This document shows, one piece after another, positions 7,438 through 15,376 of a stretch of DNA of 20,051 bases (position 1 is its first letter; every line of letters starts with the position of its first letter). The notes below the pieces were generated by a model, which had not been told where the DNA came from, made no database searches, and was given only the letters and a program-made list of their open reading frames with translations. The DNA is from Lysobacterales bacterium (GTDB lineage Bacteria; Pseudomonadota; Gammaproteobacteria; Xanthomonadales; Marinicellaceae): the NCBI GenBank assembly GCA_015494035.1, contig WGBZ01000369.1, forward strand, positions 1 to 20,051, given 5' to 3'. Both the position numbers and the translations under genes were made by a program.

Positions 7438-8745
7438 ATGATAAAACCGGAAGATTTCCGCAAGCGCCGACAACAGCTGCTGAAAACCCTGGGTGATGGC
7501 GCCATTGCCATTTTGCCTAGTGCCGAAGAAAAAATCCGCAACGGCGACGTGCACTACCCGTTCCGGCAGGACAGCGATTTCTGGTACCTGACCGGCTTCC
7601 CCGAACCTGAGGCCGTGTTGGTGCTGTGCCATGGCTGTGCCGATGGCGAACACATTCTGTTTTGCCGCGAGGCCGACCCCGTGAAAATGATCTGGGACGG
7701 CCCCATGCTGGGGACTGAAGGTGCCAGGGAGCAATTGCTGTTTGACGCGGTTTATGACATCAAGGATATTGATGCCATTATGCCCGGCTTGTTGAAAGGG
7801 CGGGAGCGGATCTGTTACCCGGTGGGTAAGGATCAGGCCTTTGACCTGAAAATACTGGGCTGGAACAAGGCGGTGGAAACGCGCAAGGGCGAAAAAAGCC
7901 AGGCACCGGAAAAATTCACCAACCTGCTGCACCACGTGCACGACATGCGTTTGTACAAAAGCCGTGACGAAGTGCGCTGCATGAAAAAGGCCGCTGACAT
8001 CGCCGCCGAAGCCCATCAGCGCATGATGCTGGCCACGGCGCCGGGAAAGAACGAAAGTGACCTGTTGGCCGAATACCTGCACACACTGGCCAGCCACCAG
8101 TCAGAGCCCAGTTACACGCCCATCATTGGCGGTGGCACCAATGCCTGTGTCCTGCATTACGTGAAAAACGACCAGCCGCTGCGTGATGGTGATCTGGTGC
8201 TGGTGGATGCCGGCGCCGAATACGACCTCTATGCCAGCGACATCACCCGCACCTTTCCGGTGAATGGTCGCTTCAGCGATGCCCAGCGGGCTTTGTACGA
8301 GCTGGTGCTGGCAGCGCACAGCGCGGCGGTGGAGCAGGTTCAACCGGGTCATCAATGGAACCGGCCTCACGATGCCGCCGTCGAGGTCATCGCCCGGGGC
8401 CTGCTTGACTTGGGGCTGTTGAAAGCACCGCTGGAACAGGTGCTGGAAGACCGGCTCTATGCGGAATTCTTCATGCACAAGACCGGCCACTGGCTGGGCC
8501 TGGACGTGCACGACTGCGGTGACTATCAGGTGGATGGCCTGTGGGTGGAAATGGAACCGGGCATGGTGTTGACCATCGAACCGGGCATTTACGTCTCGCC
8601 CCAGGCCAAGGTGGACAGGAAATGGCGCGGCATCGGCATTCGCATCGAGGATGACGTGCTGGTTACGCGCAAGGGGCCACAGATTCTCAGCAACAAAATT
8701 CCACGAGACATCGAATCCATCGAAAAACTGATGCAGGCTGGCTAA
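7438..8745 (+). CDS. pepP: Xaa-Pro aminopeptidase (PepP)
   Basis: The product is 435 residues; E. coli PepP is about 440. The cytoplasmic dimanganese M24B peptidase removes an N-terminal residue preceding proline. Residues 1-150 are the AMP_N domain (DSDFWYLTGFPEPEAV at 45-60). The C-terminal pita-bread domain shows the five metal ligands Asp257 (LVDAG), Asp268 (SDITRTFP), His351 (KTGHWLG), Glu381 (TIEPG) and Glu404 (RIEDD), plus His240. The start MIKPEDFRKRRQQLL matches the PepP N-terminus; the frame is open far upstream but that part is antisense to the DUF1631 gene. The ribosome binding site is weak. It stands alone rather than beside ubiH as in E. coli. Confidence 0.95.
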   Translation: MIKPEDFRKRRQQLLKTLGDGAIAILPSAEEKIRNGDVHYPFRQDSDFWYLTGFPEPEAVLVLCHGCADGEHILFCREADPVKMIWDGPMLGTEGAREQLLFDAVYDIKDIDAIMPGLLKGRERICYPVGKDQAFDLKILGWNKAVETRKGEKSQAPEKFTNLLHHVHDMRLYKSRDEVRCMKKAADIAAEAHQRMMLATAPGKNESDLLAEYLHTLASHQSEPSYTPIIGGGTNACVLHYVKNDQPLRDGDLVLVDAGAEYDLYASDITRTFPVNGRFSDAQRALYELVLAAHSAAVEQVQPGHQWNRPHDAAVEVIARGLLDLGLLKAPLEQVLEDRLYAEFFMHKTGHWLGLDVHDCGDYQVDGLWVEMEPGMVLTIEPGIYVSPQAKVDRKWRGIGIRIEDDVLVTRKGPQILSNKIPRDIESIEKLMQAG

Positions 8746-8825
8746 ACCCGGCTTGAAGGCTGTTTGACCAGGCCACGGGTTGCCCCTGTGGCATTAACAC
8801 TCGATATGACTGAAAGATTGATTTA

Positions 8826-8987
8826 GGGAAGCTCTGATTGAATCTGGCGCGAGCAGATTGTCGTGTAAAATTGTTCAGTTCAAGGCGCAAGCCGCACGCA
8901 ATAACAAGGCTATTGTGAAGGTTTGCAACGCAGAAATGGACGATTTGACGCCACAAGATGCCGTGTCACGATTCGATCAGAGCTCCC
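8826..8987. mobile_element. Full-length 162-bp palindromic element (GGGAAGCTCTGAT family), upstream of hydrolase operon
   Basis: The left end GGGAAGCTCTGATTGAATC and right end GATTCGATCAGAGCTCCC are inverted repeats, flanked by TTA on both sides (8823-8825 and 8988-8990), a clean 3-bp target duplication. Read in reverse, the core aligns along its whole length with the other full copies (TGCGTTG, CCTT, CAATAGC centre, CGCCTTG, CTGCT, CCAGATTC). It is more diverged than they are and lies in the opposite orientation. The right end is 35 bp before the start codon of the amidohydrolase gene, so the element occupies much of the operon's likely promoter region. Between pepP and the element (8746-8825) I see only a weak possible hairpin. 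Confidence 0.86.
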
Positions 8988-9022
8988 TTATTAAACCAAC
9001 CACCAAAACACGGGGACACACC

Positions 9023-10315
9023 ATGAAAAATCACGCCATGACTTCTTTTGCCCGCCTGCTGGGCCTGTCTGCGCTGCTGTCAGCCTCTCTGGCCGCTGCC
9101 GATAATCTGGTACTGCATTGCGGCCACGTCATTGATCCGGTGGCCGGAAAAGTGCTGGATAACCAGCGCATTGTCATCAAGGACGGGCGATTCAGCGAGA
9201 TTGGCCCGTGGCAAGCGGATGCCAGCGACACGGTACGGGATTATTCGGACGCCTGGTGCCTGCCGGGGTTGATTGACATGCACACCCACCTGTCCGGCCA
9301 GTTCAGCAAGGATTCCTACCGGGAAAAATTCACCAAAAACCCGGCGGATGTGGCGTTTGATTCGGCTGTCTACGCAGGCCGCACCCTGGATGCCGGATTT
9401 ACCACCGTGCGAGATCTGGGCGATTCCTTCAATGTCACCGTGGCCCTGCGCAATGCCATCCGGCAGGGCAAGGTGCGCGGGCCGCGCATTTTTACCGCCG
9501 CCAAGTCACTGGCCACCACCGGCGGCCACGCCGACCCCTCCAACGGTTACCGGCAAGGCCTGTGGCCCCACGTGGTGCCCGAACAGGGCGTGCTGGATGG
9601 CCCCGACGAGGCCCGCAAGGCCGTGCGTCAGCGTTATAAGGACGGCGCCGACCTGATCAAGATTACGGCCACCGGCGGCGTGCTCAGTGAAGCCGCCAGT
9701 GGTGATAACGCCCAGTTCCAGCCCGATGAGCTGCGGGCCATTATCGAAACCGCGCACGATTACGGTTTCAGGGTGGCGGCCCATGCCCACGGCAAGGAAG
9801 GCATGAAGCGCGCCATTGTTGCCGGTGTCAACAGCATCGAGCATGGCACCTATCTGGACGATGAAATCATTCGCCTGATGAAAAAACACGGCACCTACCT
9901 GGTGCCCACCTTGCTGGCCGGGGACTGGGTCACGCAAAAAGCGAAGGTGCCGGGCTTTTTCCCGCCCGTGGTGGCACGCAAGGCCGCCACCATTGGCCCG
10001 GTGCTGGCCTCGGCCTTTGCCAAGGCGCACGACAAGGGAGTCAAAATCGCTTTTGGCACCGACAGCGGGGTTTCGGCCCATGGCGATAACGCGCAGGAAT
10101 TTGCTTTGATGGTCAAAAATGGCATGACACCCATGGAAGCCATTCAGGCCGCCACCATCAATGCGGCGGACTTGCTCGGTCAGGGCCAGCAACTGGGTGC
10201 CATCAAGCCCGGCTTCCATGCCGACTTGGTGGTGGTCAAGGCCAACCCGCTGGAAGACATTACTGCCTTGCAACAGGTGCATTCGGTGTTTAAAAACGGT
10301 AAACAGGAGAAATAA
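9023..10315 (+). CDS. Secreted metal-dependent amidohydrolase (imidazolonepropionase/prolidase-like)
   Basis: The product is 430 residues with a Sec signal peptide (RLLGLSALLSASLAA, likely cleaved near residues 25-26), so it should act in the periplasm. It belongs to the amidohydrolase superfamily clade that includes imidazolonepropionase-like enzymes and Xaa-Pro/Xaa-Arg carboxypeptidases. The ligand set is visible: His87 and His89 in DMHTHLSG, Lys213 in LIKITATGG (the expected carboxylated lysine of a binuclear site), His254 in AAHAHG, His274 in SIEHGTY, and Asp347 in FGTDSG. GGGGA at 9012-9016 supports the start. It is the first gene of a four-gene operon, with 1 base between its stop and the next start. 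The substrate is not known; a peptide-type or amide bond hydrolase is likely. Confidence 0.9.
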   Translation: MKNHAMTSFARLLGLSALLSASLAAADNLVLHCGHVIDPVAGKVLDNQRIVIKDGRFSEIGPWQADASDTVRDYSDAWCLPGLIDMHTHLSGQFSKDSYREKFTKNPADVAFDSAVYAGRTLDAGFTTVRDLGDSFNVTVALRNAIRQGKVRGPRIFTAAKSLATTGGHADPSNGYRQGLWPHVVPEQGVLDGPDEARKAVRQRYKDGADLIKITATGGVLSEAASGDNAQFQPDELRAIIETAHDYGFRVAAHAHGKEGMKRAIVAGVNSIEHGTYLDDEIIRLMKKHGTYLVPTLLAGDWVTQKAKVPGFFPPVVARKAATIGPVLASAFAKAHDKGVKIAFGTDSGVSAHGDNAQEFALMVKNGMTPMEAIQAATINAADLLGQGQQLGAIKPGFHADLVVVKANPLEDITALQQVHSVFKNGKQEK

Positions 10316-10316
10316 C

Positions 10317-11033
10317 ATGCGCGAATACCCGCTGACCTATTTTGACGGAGACCAGGAACTGGAAGCCTGGGTGGTGGAACCCAAAAACGCCCAACCGGGC
10401 AAGACGCCGGTGGTGATGATTGCGCACATGTGGTCTGGCCGTGTGCCGTTTGTGGAAGACGTGGCGCGTGCCATGGCCGCCAAGGGCTACATCGGCTTCG
10501 CGCTGGACATGTACGGCAAGGGCAAGATTGGCCACAGCGTCGATGAAAACATGGCCTTGATGATGCCCTTCATGGAAAACCGTGCGCTCATGCAGCGGCG
10601 CATGCTGCTGGCATTAAAAGCCGCCCGCAGCCTGCCGGTGGCGGACAAGGACCGCATTGCCGCCATTGGCTACTGCTTTGGCGGTCTGTGCGTGCAGGAC
10701 CTGGCTCGTGTCACCGATCAGGTGCGCGGTGTCTGCAGCATTCACGGCCTGATGAAAAAGCCCGATAATATCGATCAGGGCCTGTGGAAAGCCATGGCCC
10801 TGTTTCTGCACGGCGATGCCGACCCCATGGTGTCGCTGGACGACTGGCTGGCCTTGCGTGAGGAGCTGAACAAGGCCGGTTGCGACTGGCAAAAACATGA
10901 CTTTGGCGGTGTCATGCACGCCTTTACCAACCCTGAAGCCAATGACCCGGAACTGGGCACGGTTTACGACCCCAAAGCCGATCGCCGCAGCCAAATTCTT
11001 CTGGATCAATTCTTACAGGAGTGTTTTCAATGA
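10317..11033 (+). CDS. Dienelactone hydrolase family protein
   Basis: The product is 238 residues, an alpha/beta hydrolase of the dienelactone hydrolase family. The catalytic triad is visible as Cys120 in GYCFGG, Asp169 in HGDADPMV and His201 in MHAF, the Cys-Asp-His arrangement of this family. There is no signal peptide, so it is cytoplasmic. AGGAG at 10305-10309 sits 7 bases before the ATG, which is 1 base after the amidohydrolase stop; the downstream DUF885 gene overlaps its stop as ATGA. Translational coupling is therefore likely. No aromatic-degradation genes are nearby, so a role in chloroaromatic breakdown is not supported. It may act on another ester or lactone. Confidence 0.92.
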   Translation: MREYPLTYFDGDQELEAWVVEPKNAQPGKTPVVMIAHMWSGRVPFVEDVARAMAAKGYIGFALDMYGKGKIGHSVDENMALMMPFMENRALMQRRMLLALKAARSLPVADKDRIAAIGYCFGGLCVQDLARVTDQVRGVCSIHGLMKKPDNIDQGLWKAMALFLHGDADPMVSLDDWLALREELNKAGCDWQKHDFGGVMHAFTNPEANDPELGTVYDPKADRRSQILLDQFLQECFQ

Positions 11034-12988
11034 GTCACCAGACCAAGCCGTTTTTTCAACCGGCCAAAGCCGCCAAACTGGCCCTTTTTCTGCTTATTAT
11101 TCTGGGGGGCGCTATCTGGTTGGGGAAAGGTTTTTTCGACCAATCCGCCAACCGCGAGGCCATGCCAGAAAAGCAGGTGCTGGCAGAAAATACTGCCCAT
11201 GCGCCAGAGGCCCAGACTAAACAGGCCAAAAAAACCCGGCCTGCGCGCACCGAAGCGCAAAAGGCGCGTCAGGTGTATCGTTGGTACGACGAGCAGCAGC
11301 TCAAGCTCAACCCCTTGTCGGCCACTTTTCGGGGCGATCATCGCTACGATGACCAGTTACCCAATTTTCTTGGTGCCCAGTGGCGTGCCAAAGCCAGAAA
11401 ACTGGAAGAAGACGCCTTGAAGCGCATCCAGAAAGTGGATCGCAAGGCCTTGCCACACAGCGAACAGACCTCTTACGACCTGTTTGTGGCCAAACGCAAA
11501 AACGCGCTGGAAGGCTTCCTGTACCCCGACCACTTGATGCCCATCAATCAGTTTTACTCCTTGCCGAATCAATTTGCCATGCTGGGTTCTGGTTCCCAGG
11601 CGCAGCCTTTCAAAACCGTCCAGGATTACCAAAACTGGCTCAAGCGCATGGACGGCGGCGTGGTCTTGCTGGATCAGGCCATTGCCAACATGAAGGAAGG
11701 CCAGGCCAAGGGCTATTCCCAACCCAAGGTGCTCATGCAGCGGGTGTTGCCGCAACTGGAGGCCCTGCTCACCGACAAGGTGGAAGACAGCCTGTTCTGG
11801 CAGCCAGTCAAAAACATGCCGGCGGATTTTTCCGATGAAGACAAGGCCCGATTGACGGCCGCCTATCGTCAGAAGCTGACCGAGAAAGTCATTCCGGCCT
11901 ATCAGCGGCTGTATGACTACATCAAGAACGACTACCTGCCCAAGGCGCGTGACACATATGGCCTGTACGACGTGCCCCAAGGCAAGGACTGGTACGCCTA
12001 CAAGGTCAAAACCATCACCACCACCGATTACACGCCAGAACAGATTCACGAAATTGGCAAGCAGGAAGTTAAACGCATTCACCAGCAAATGCGCGACATC
12101 ATGCAGCGGGTGGGTTTTACCGGCAGCCTGCAGGAATTTTTCGAATTCACCAAGAACGATCCGCAGTTTCATTTCAAGAGCAAGGAGGAACTGCTGCAGG
12201 CCTATGCTGACCTGAAAGACCGGATTAATGCCAAAGTACCGGAAATCTTTGAAATTTTTCCCAAGGCCGACTTCGAAATCCGCCCGGTGGAAGCTTTCCG
12301 CGAAAAATCCGCCTCTGGCGCCTCCTACCAGAGCCCGTCGGCCGATGGCAAACGCCCCGGCGTTTTTTATGTCAACACCTACGACCTGAAGGCGCGGCCA
12401 AAATGGGGCGTGGAAAACCTCTACCTGCATGAAGCCGTCCCGGGCCATCATTTTCAGCTTTCCATTCAGCAGGAATTGCCCAATCTGCCCAATTTCCGCA
12501 AATTCGGTGGCTACACCGCGTTTGTGGAAGGCTGGGCGCTGTATTCCGAAGGACTGGGCAAGGAGCTGGGTGTGTATCAGGATCCCTACAGCGAATTTGG
12601 CCAGTTAAGCGCCGAACTGTGGCGGGCCATCCGGCTGGTGGTGGATACAGGCATTCACCAGTTTGGCTGGTCGCGCGACAAGGTGCTGGAATACATGTAC
12701 GCCAACGCCCCGGTTGTGGAAGCCCGCGCGGTGTCCGAGGCCGAACGCTTCATGGCCATTCCCGGTCAGGCACTGGCTTACAAGATCGGCCAGATGAAAA
12801 TCAGGCAGTTACGCGAAAAGGCCGAAAATGAACTGGGTCAGGACAAGTCCGTGGTCAAGGGCTTCCACACCCAGGTGCTGAATGAAGGCGCGGTGCCGCT
12901 GGATTTTCTCGAGCAGAAAGTTAACCGCTGGATTGCGGACAAGAAGGCCGAACAGGCCGCCTCTGCTTCACACCCGAACACGCCGTGA
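11030..12988 (+). CDS. DUF885 family metallopeptidase-like protein, membrane-anchored
   Basis: The product is 652 residues. One hydrophobic segment at about residues 16-33 (LALFLLIILGGAIWLG) follows a short basic N-terminus, which fits a signal anchor with the body in the periplasm; no lipobox is seen. A charged linker follows to about residue 85, then the DUF885 domain. The domain's HExxPGHH motif is present as HEAVPGHH at 467-474, and the C-terminal YMYANAPV and PGQALAYKIGQ segments fit the family. DUF885 proteins are regarded as zinc peptidases of the gluzincin type. The start ATG overlaps the previous stop (ATGA), with AGGAG at 11017-11021. Beside a periplasmic amidohydrolase it suggests peptide processing, which is inference. 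Confidence 0.92.
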   Translation: MSHQTKPFFQPAKAAKLALFLLIILGGAIWLGKGFFDQSANREAMPEKQVLAENTAHAPEAQTKQAKKTRPARTEAQKARQVYRWYDEQQLKLNPLSATFRGDHRYDDQLPNFLGAQWRAKARKLEEDALKRIQKVDRKALPHSEQTSYDLFVAKRKNALEGFLYPDHLMPINQFYSLPNQFAMLGSGSQAQPFKTVQDYQNWLKRMDGGVVLLDQAIANMKEGQAKGYSQPKVLMQRVLPQLEALLTDKVEDSLFWQPVKNMPADFSDEDKARLTAAYRQKLTEKVIPAYQRLYDYIKNDYLPKARDTYGLYDVPQGKDWYAYKVKTITTTDYTPEQIHEIGKQEVKRIHQQMRDIMQRVGFTGSLQEFFEFTKNDPQFHFKSKEELLQAYADLKDRINAKVPEIFEIFPKADFEIRPVEAFREKSASGASYQSPSADGKRPGVFYVNTYDLKARPKWGVENLYLHEAVPGHHFQLSIQQELPNLPNFRKFGGYTAFVEGWALYSEGLGKELGVYQDPYSEFGQLSAELWRAIRLVVDTGIHQFGWSRDKVLEYMYANAPVVEARAVSEAERFMAIPGQALAYKIGQMKIRQLREKAENELGQDKSVVKGFHTQVLNEGAVPLDFLEQKVNRWIADKKAEQAASASHPNTP

Positions 12989-12996
12989 GTCAGTGC

Positions 12997-13668
12997 ATGG
13001 ACACCGGTTTCTGGATCGAGAAGTGGCAGCAGCGGCAGATTGGCTTTCATGAGGGCCGCCCCAATGCCTCGCTGCAACAGTGGTTTCATGCCATGCGGCT
13101 TGCTCCTGGCGATCACGTGTTTGTGCCCCTGTGTGGCAAAAGCCAGGATTTGCTGTGGTTGCTGGGGCAGGGTGTGCGGGTCACCGGCTGTGAGTGTTCA
13201 CCGCTGGCCGTGAATGAGTTTTTTGCCGAAAACGACTTGCGGCCACAAAGCCGCGAGGCCGCATCCGGTCATGTTGTTCATGATTGCGGCGAGCTGAGTT
13301 TATGGCAGGGGGATTTTTTCTCTCTGCCGGCTGCGGTGCTGAACGACGCCGATGGCGTGTATGATCGCGCGGCCCTGATTGCCTTGCCGCCGGACATGCG
13401 GCAAGGCTATGTGCAGAAATTCCGGCAGGAACTCCGACCCGGCACGCCCACACTGCTGGTGACGCTGGATTTCCAGCGCGATCCGGCTGCCTGTAACAAC
13501 TACCAAGGCCCGCCATTTCCGCACACCGACGCCATGGTGCAAGCACAGTACCGGGACTTTTCTTCCATCCGGAAACTCGGCCAGCGCGATATTCTCGCCA
13601 ACGAACCCAAATTCCGCGCCCAGGGCGCCACCAGTGTTTATGAAAAAACCTGGCTTATCCACCGCTAG
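12997..13668 (+). CDS. tpm: Thiopurine S-methyltransferase (bacterial TPM)
   Basis: The product is 223 residues, the usual length for bacterial TPM (about 218-229). The cytoplasmic SAM-dependent enzyme methylates thiopurines; bacterial members also methylate selenium and tellurium oxyanions. The family start MDTGFW, the SAM motif VPLCGKSQDL at 43-52, YDRAALIALPP and the GPPFPHT segment are all visible. ATG 12997 was chosen because family members begin MD-xFW. GTG 12985 in the same frame overlaps the DUF885 stop (GTGA) and would add four residues. It is the last gene of the operon. The stop TAG at 13666-13668 runs directly into a sequence resembling the end of the small palindromic elements. 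Confidence 0.95.
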   Translation: MDTGFWIEKWQQRQIGFHEGRPNASLQQWFHAMRLAPGDHVFVPLCGKSQDLLWLLGQGVRVTGCECSPLAVNEFFAENDLRPQSREAASGHVVHDCGELSLWQGDFFSLPAAVLNDADGVYDRAALIALPPDMRQGYVQKFRQELRPGTPTLLVTLDFQRDPAACNNYQGPPFPHTDAMVQAQYRDFSSIRKLGQRDILANEPKFRAQGATSVYEKTWLIHR

Positions 13669-13689
13669 GGAGCCTCTTGATAAAACCGA

Positions 13690-13715
13690 AAAAAAGGGCC
13701 AAGCGGCCCTTTTTT
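13690..13715. terminator. Bidirectional intrinsic terminator between tpm and prpD
   Basis: AAAAAAGGGCC and GGCCCTTTTTT form a perfect stem around an AAGC loop. The A-tract on one side and T-tract on the other allow termination in both directions, which suits the convergent genes tpm and prpD whose stops lie on either side. Confidence 0.9.
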
Positions 13716-13739
13716 GTTGCCTGTGGAGTGGCTTTCGGG

Positions 13740-15188
13740 TCAGAGCGTGACCAGCTCCATAAACTCGGTAATGGGGCGCTGGGCGAATTCGGCCTGATCC
13801 TTGGTCAATTCCAGGATTTTTCTGACTTTTTTGGCAGACAGGTGGCTGGCAATGGCGTCTTCGAATTTTTTTAGCAACACGGGGATGCCTTCTTCGCGCC
13901 GCAGGCGGTGTCCGATGGGGTAGTTGATTTCAATCCGGTCGGTGCTGCTGCCGTCCTTGAAAAAGATCTGGATGGCGTTGCCGATGTAGCGTTTGTCCGG
14001 GTCGAAATATTCTTCGGTGAATTTCGGGTTTTCCACCACTTCCATCTTCTCGCGCAAGGCGTCAATGCGTGGGTCGCAGGCCACCTCGTCTTCATAATCG
14101 GCAGCCGTCAGGCGGCCATGCACCAGCGGCACGGCAACCATGTATTGAATGCAGTGGTCGCGGTCGGCGGGGTTGTCCAGTGTGCCGGTTTTGTCGATGA
14201 TGCGCACGCCGGCTTCCTGGGTTTCGATTTTGATTTTTTCGATCTCGTCCAGGCGGTCCTTGACTTCCGGATGCAATTTCATGGCCGCTTCCACGGCGGT
14301 TTGGGCATGAAACTCGGCCGGGAAGGAGATTTTGAACAACACGTTTTCCATCACGTAGGAATCGTAGCCGCGCGGAAAGGAAAATTCCTTGCCCTTGAAC
14401 AGCACGTCATAAAAGCCCCAGCCCTTGGCCGACAGCGCCGAGGGATACCCCATTTCACCGGTCAGGGCAATCAGGGCCAGTTGCACCGCACGGCGGCAGG
14501 CATCGCCAGCGGCCCAGCTTTTGCGCGATCCGGTGTTGGGCGCGTGGCGGTAGGTGCGCAAGGCGCCGCCGTCGATCCAGGCGTTGGAGACGGCATTGAT
14601 GATTTCTTCGCGGGTTCCACCCAGCATGTGCGTGACCACGGCGGTGGAGGCCACCCGCACCAGCAACACATGGTCCAGCCCGACGCGGTTGAAGCTGTTT
14701 TCCAGCGCCAGAATGCCCTGTATCTCGTGCGCCTTGATCATGGCTGTGAGCACGTCGTGAACGGTCAGTGGCTCCTTGCCCTGATCTTCGCGCTGGCGGG
14801 AAATGTAATCGGCCACGGCCAGAATGGCGCCAAGATTGTCGGAAGGGTGGCCCCATTCGGCGGCCAGCCAGGTGTCGTTAAAGTCCAGCCAACGAATCAA
14901 TGCTCCGTTGTCAAAGGCACCTTTGACCGGATCCAGTTCGTACGGAGTGCCCAAAACGCGGGAGCCGTTTTCCAGCGTGGCGCCGGGCACCACCGGGCCA
15001 AGCAGCTTGACGCATTCGGGGAATTTCATCGCCAGCATGGCACAGGCGGTGCTGTCCAGCAGGCAGTAGTGAGCGGTTTTATACGCTTCTTCGCTGTCAA
15101 TGGTGCGGTTAATGACGTAATCGGCGATGTCCACCAGCACCTGATCGGGTTCTGGGCGTTTGGCGGAACGGATATCGACTGAACTCAT
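13740..15188 (-). CDS. prpD: 2-methylcitrate dehydratase PrpD
   Basis: The product is 482 residues; E. coli PrpD is 483. It is a member of the MmgE/PrpD family that dehydrates 2-methylcitrate to 2-methyl-cis-aconitate in the methylcitrate cycle of propionate breakdown. It is recognised by the N-terminal helical domain ([32 protein letters not shown]), the [16 protein letters not shown] stretch and the C-terminal [13 protein letters not shown]. It is cytoplasmic. AGGAG about 7 bases before the ATG supports the start. It is the last gene of prpB-prpC-prpD, separated from prpC by a 160-bp palindromic element. The iron-sulfur pair acnD/prpF, which replaces prpD in many gammaproteobacteria, is absent here. 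Confidence 0.96.
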   Translation of the reverse strand: MSSVDIRSAKRPEPDQVLVDIADYVINRTIDSEEAYKTAHYCLLDSTACAMLAMKFPECVKLLGPVVPGATLENGSRVLGTPYELDPVKGAFDNGALIRWLDFNDTWLAAEWGHPSDNLGAILAVADYISRQREDQGKEPLTVHDVLTAMIKAHEIQGILALENSFNRVGLDHVLLVRVASTAVVTHMLGGTREEIINAVSNAWIDGGALRTYRHAPNTGSRKSWAAGDACRRAVQLALIALTGEMGYPSALSAKGWGFYDVLFKGKEFSFPRGYDSYVMENVLFKISFPAEFHAQTAVEAAMKLHPEVKDRLDEIEKIKIETQEAGVRIIDKTGTLDNPADRDHCIQYMVAVPLVHGRLTAADYEDEVACDPRIDALREKMEVVENPKFTEEYFDPDKRYIGNAIQIFFKDGSSTDRIEINYPIGHRLRREEGIPVLLKKFEDAIASHLSAKKVRKILELTKDQAEFAQRPITEFMELVTL

Positions 15189-15216
15189 GGAATGGCTCCT
15201 GTATGGGTTGCGGTTA

Positions 15217-15376
15217 GGGGAACCTCTGATCGAATCGTGAACTCGCTTCTCACACCTGAAATGTCCGATAACTGCGTTGAAGTCCTTGCCAATAGCTCGC
15301 TATTGGCTGCGAACTCCGCCTTGTTCTCGACCATTTCCGGCATAACCTGCTTCGTCCAGATTCAATCAGAGCTTCC
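15217..15376. mobile_element. Full-length 160-bp palindromic element (GGGAAGCTCTGAT family) between prpC and prpD
   Basis: The ends GGGGAACCTCTGAT and ATCAGAGCTTCC are inverted repeats, flanked by TTA at 15214-15216 and 15377-15379, a clean 3-bp target duplication. The right-hand TTA is the complement of the prpC TAA stop, so the element went into the stop codon and duplicated it without harming the protein. The arms pair around CCAATAGC-TC-GCTATTGG. This copy and the one at 17544-17703 differ at only about a dozen positions, so both may be fairly recent. Lying inside the prp operon, it would be transcribed as a strong hairpin and could affect prpD expression or mRNA stability. Confidence 0.9.

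Noticed and set aside
9506..10318. Open frame of 270 codons antisense to the amidohydrolase gene
   Set aside because: Same reasoning: no domain, no initiation signal, and the opposite strand encodes a complete enzyme with all metal ligands.
11357..12451. Open frame of 364 codons on the minus strand within the DUF885 gene
   Set aside because: It is antisense to a protein with a clear HExxPGHH motif; the translation looks like an antisense shadow.
12985..12996. GTG start for tpm overlapping the DUF885 stop
   Set aside because: Possible by overlap, but bacterial TPMs begin MD-xFW, which matches ATG 12997; kept as an alternative only.
13908..15182. Open frame of 424 codons on the plus strand, antisense to prpD
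   Set aside because: It is a by-product of codon bias on the opposite strand: low-complexity His/Gly/Val-rich translation, no recognisable family, no ribosome binding site, and prpD is certain.
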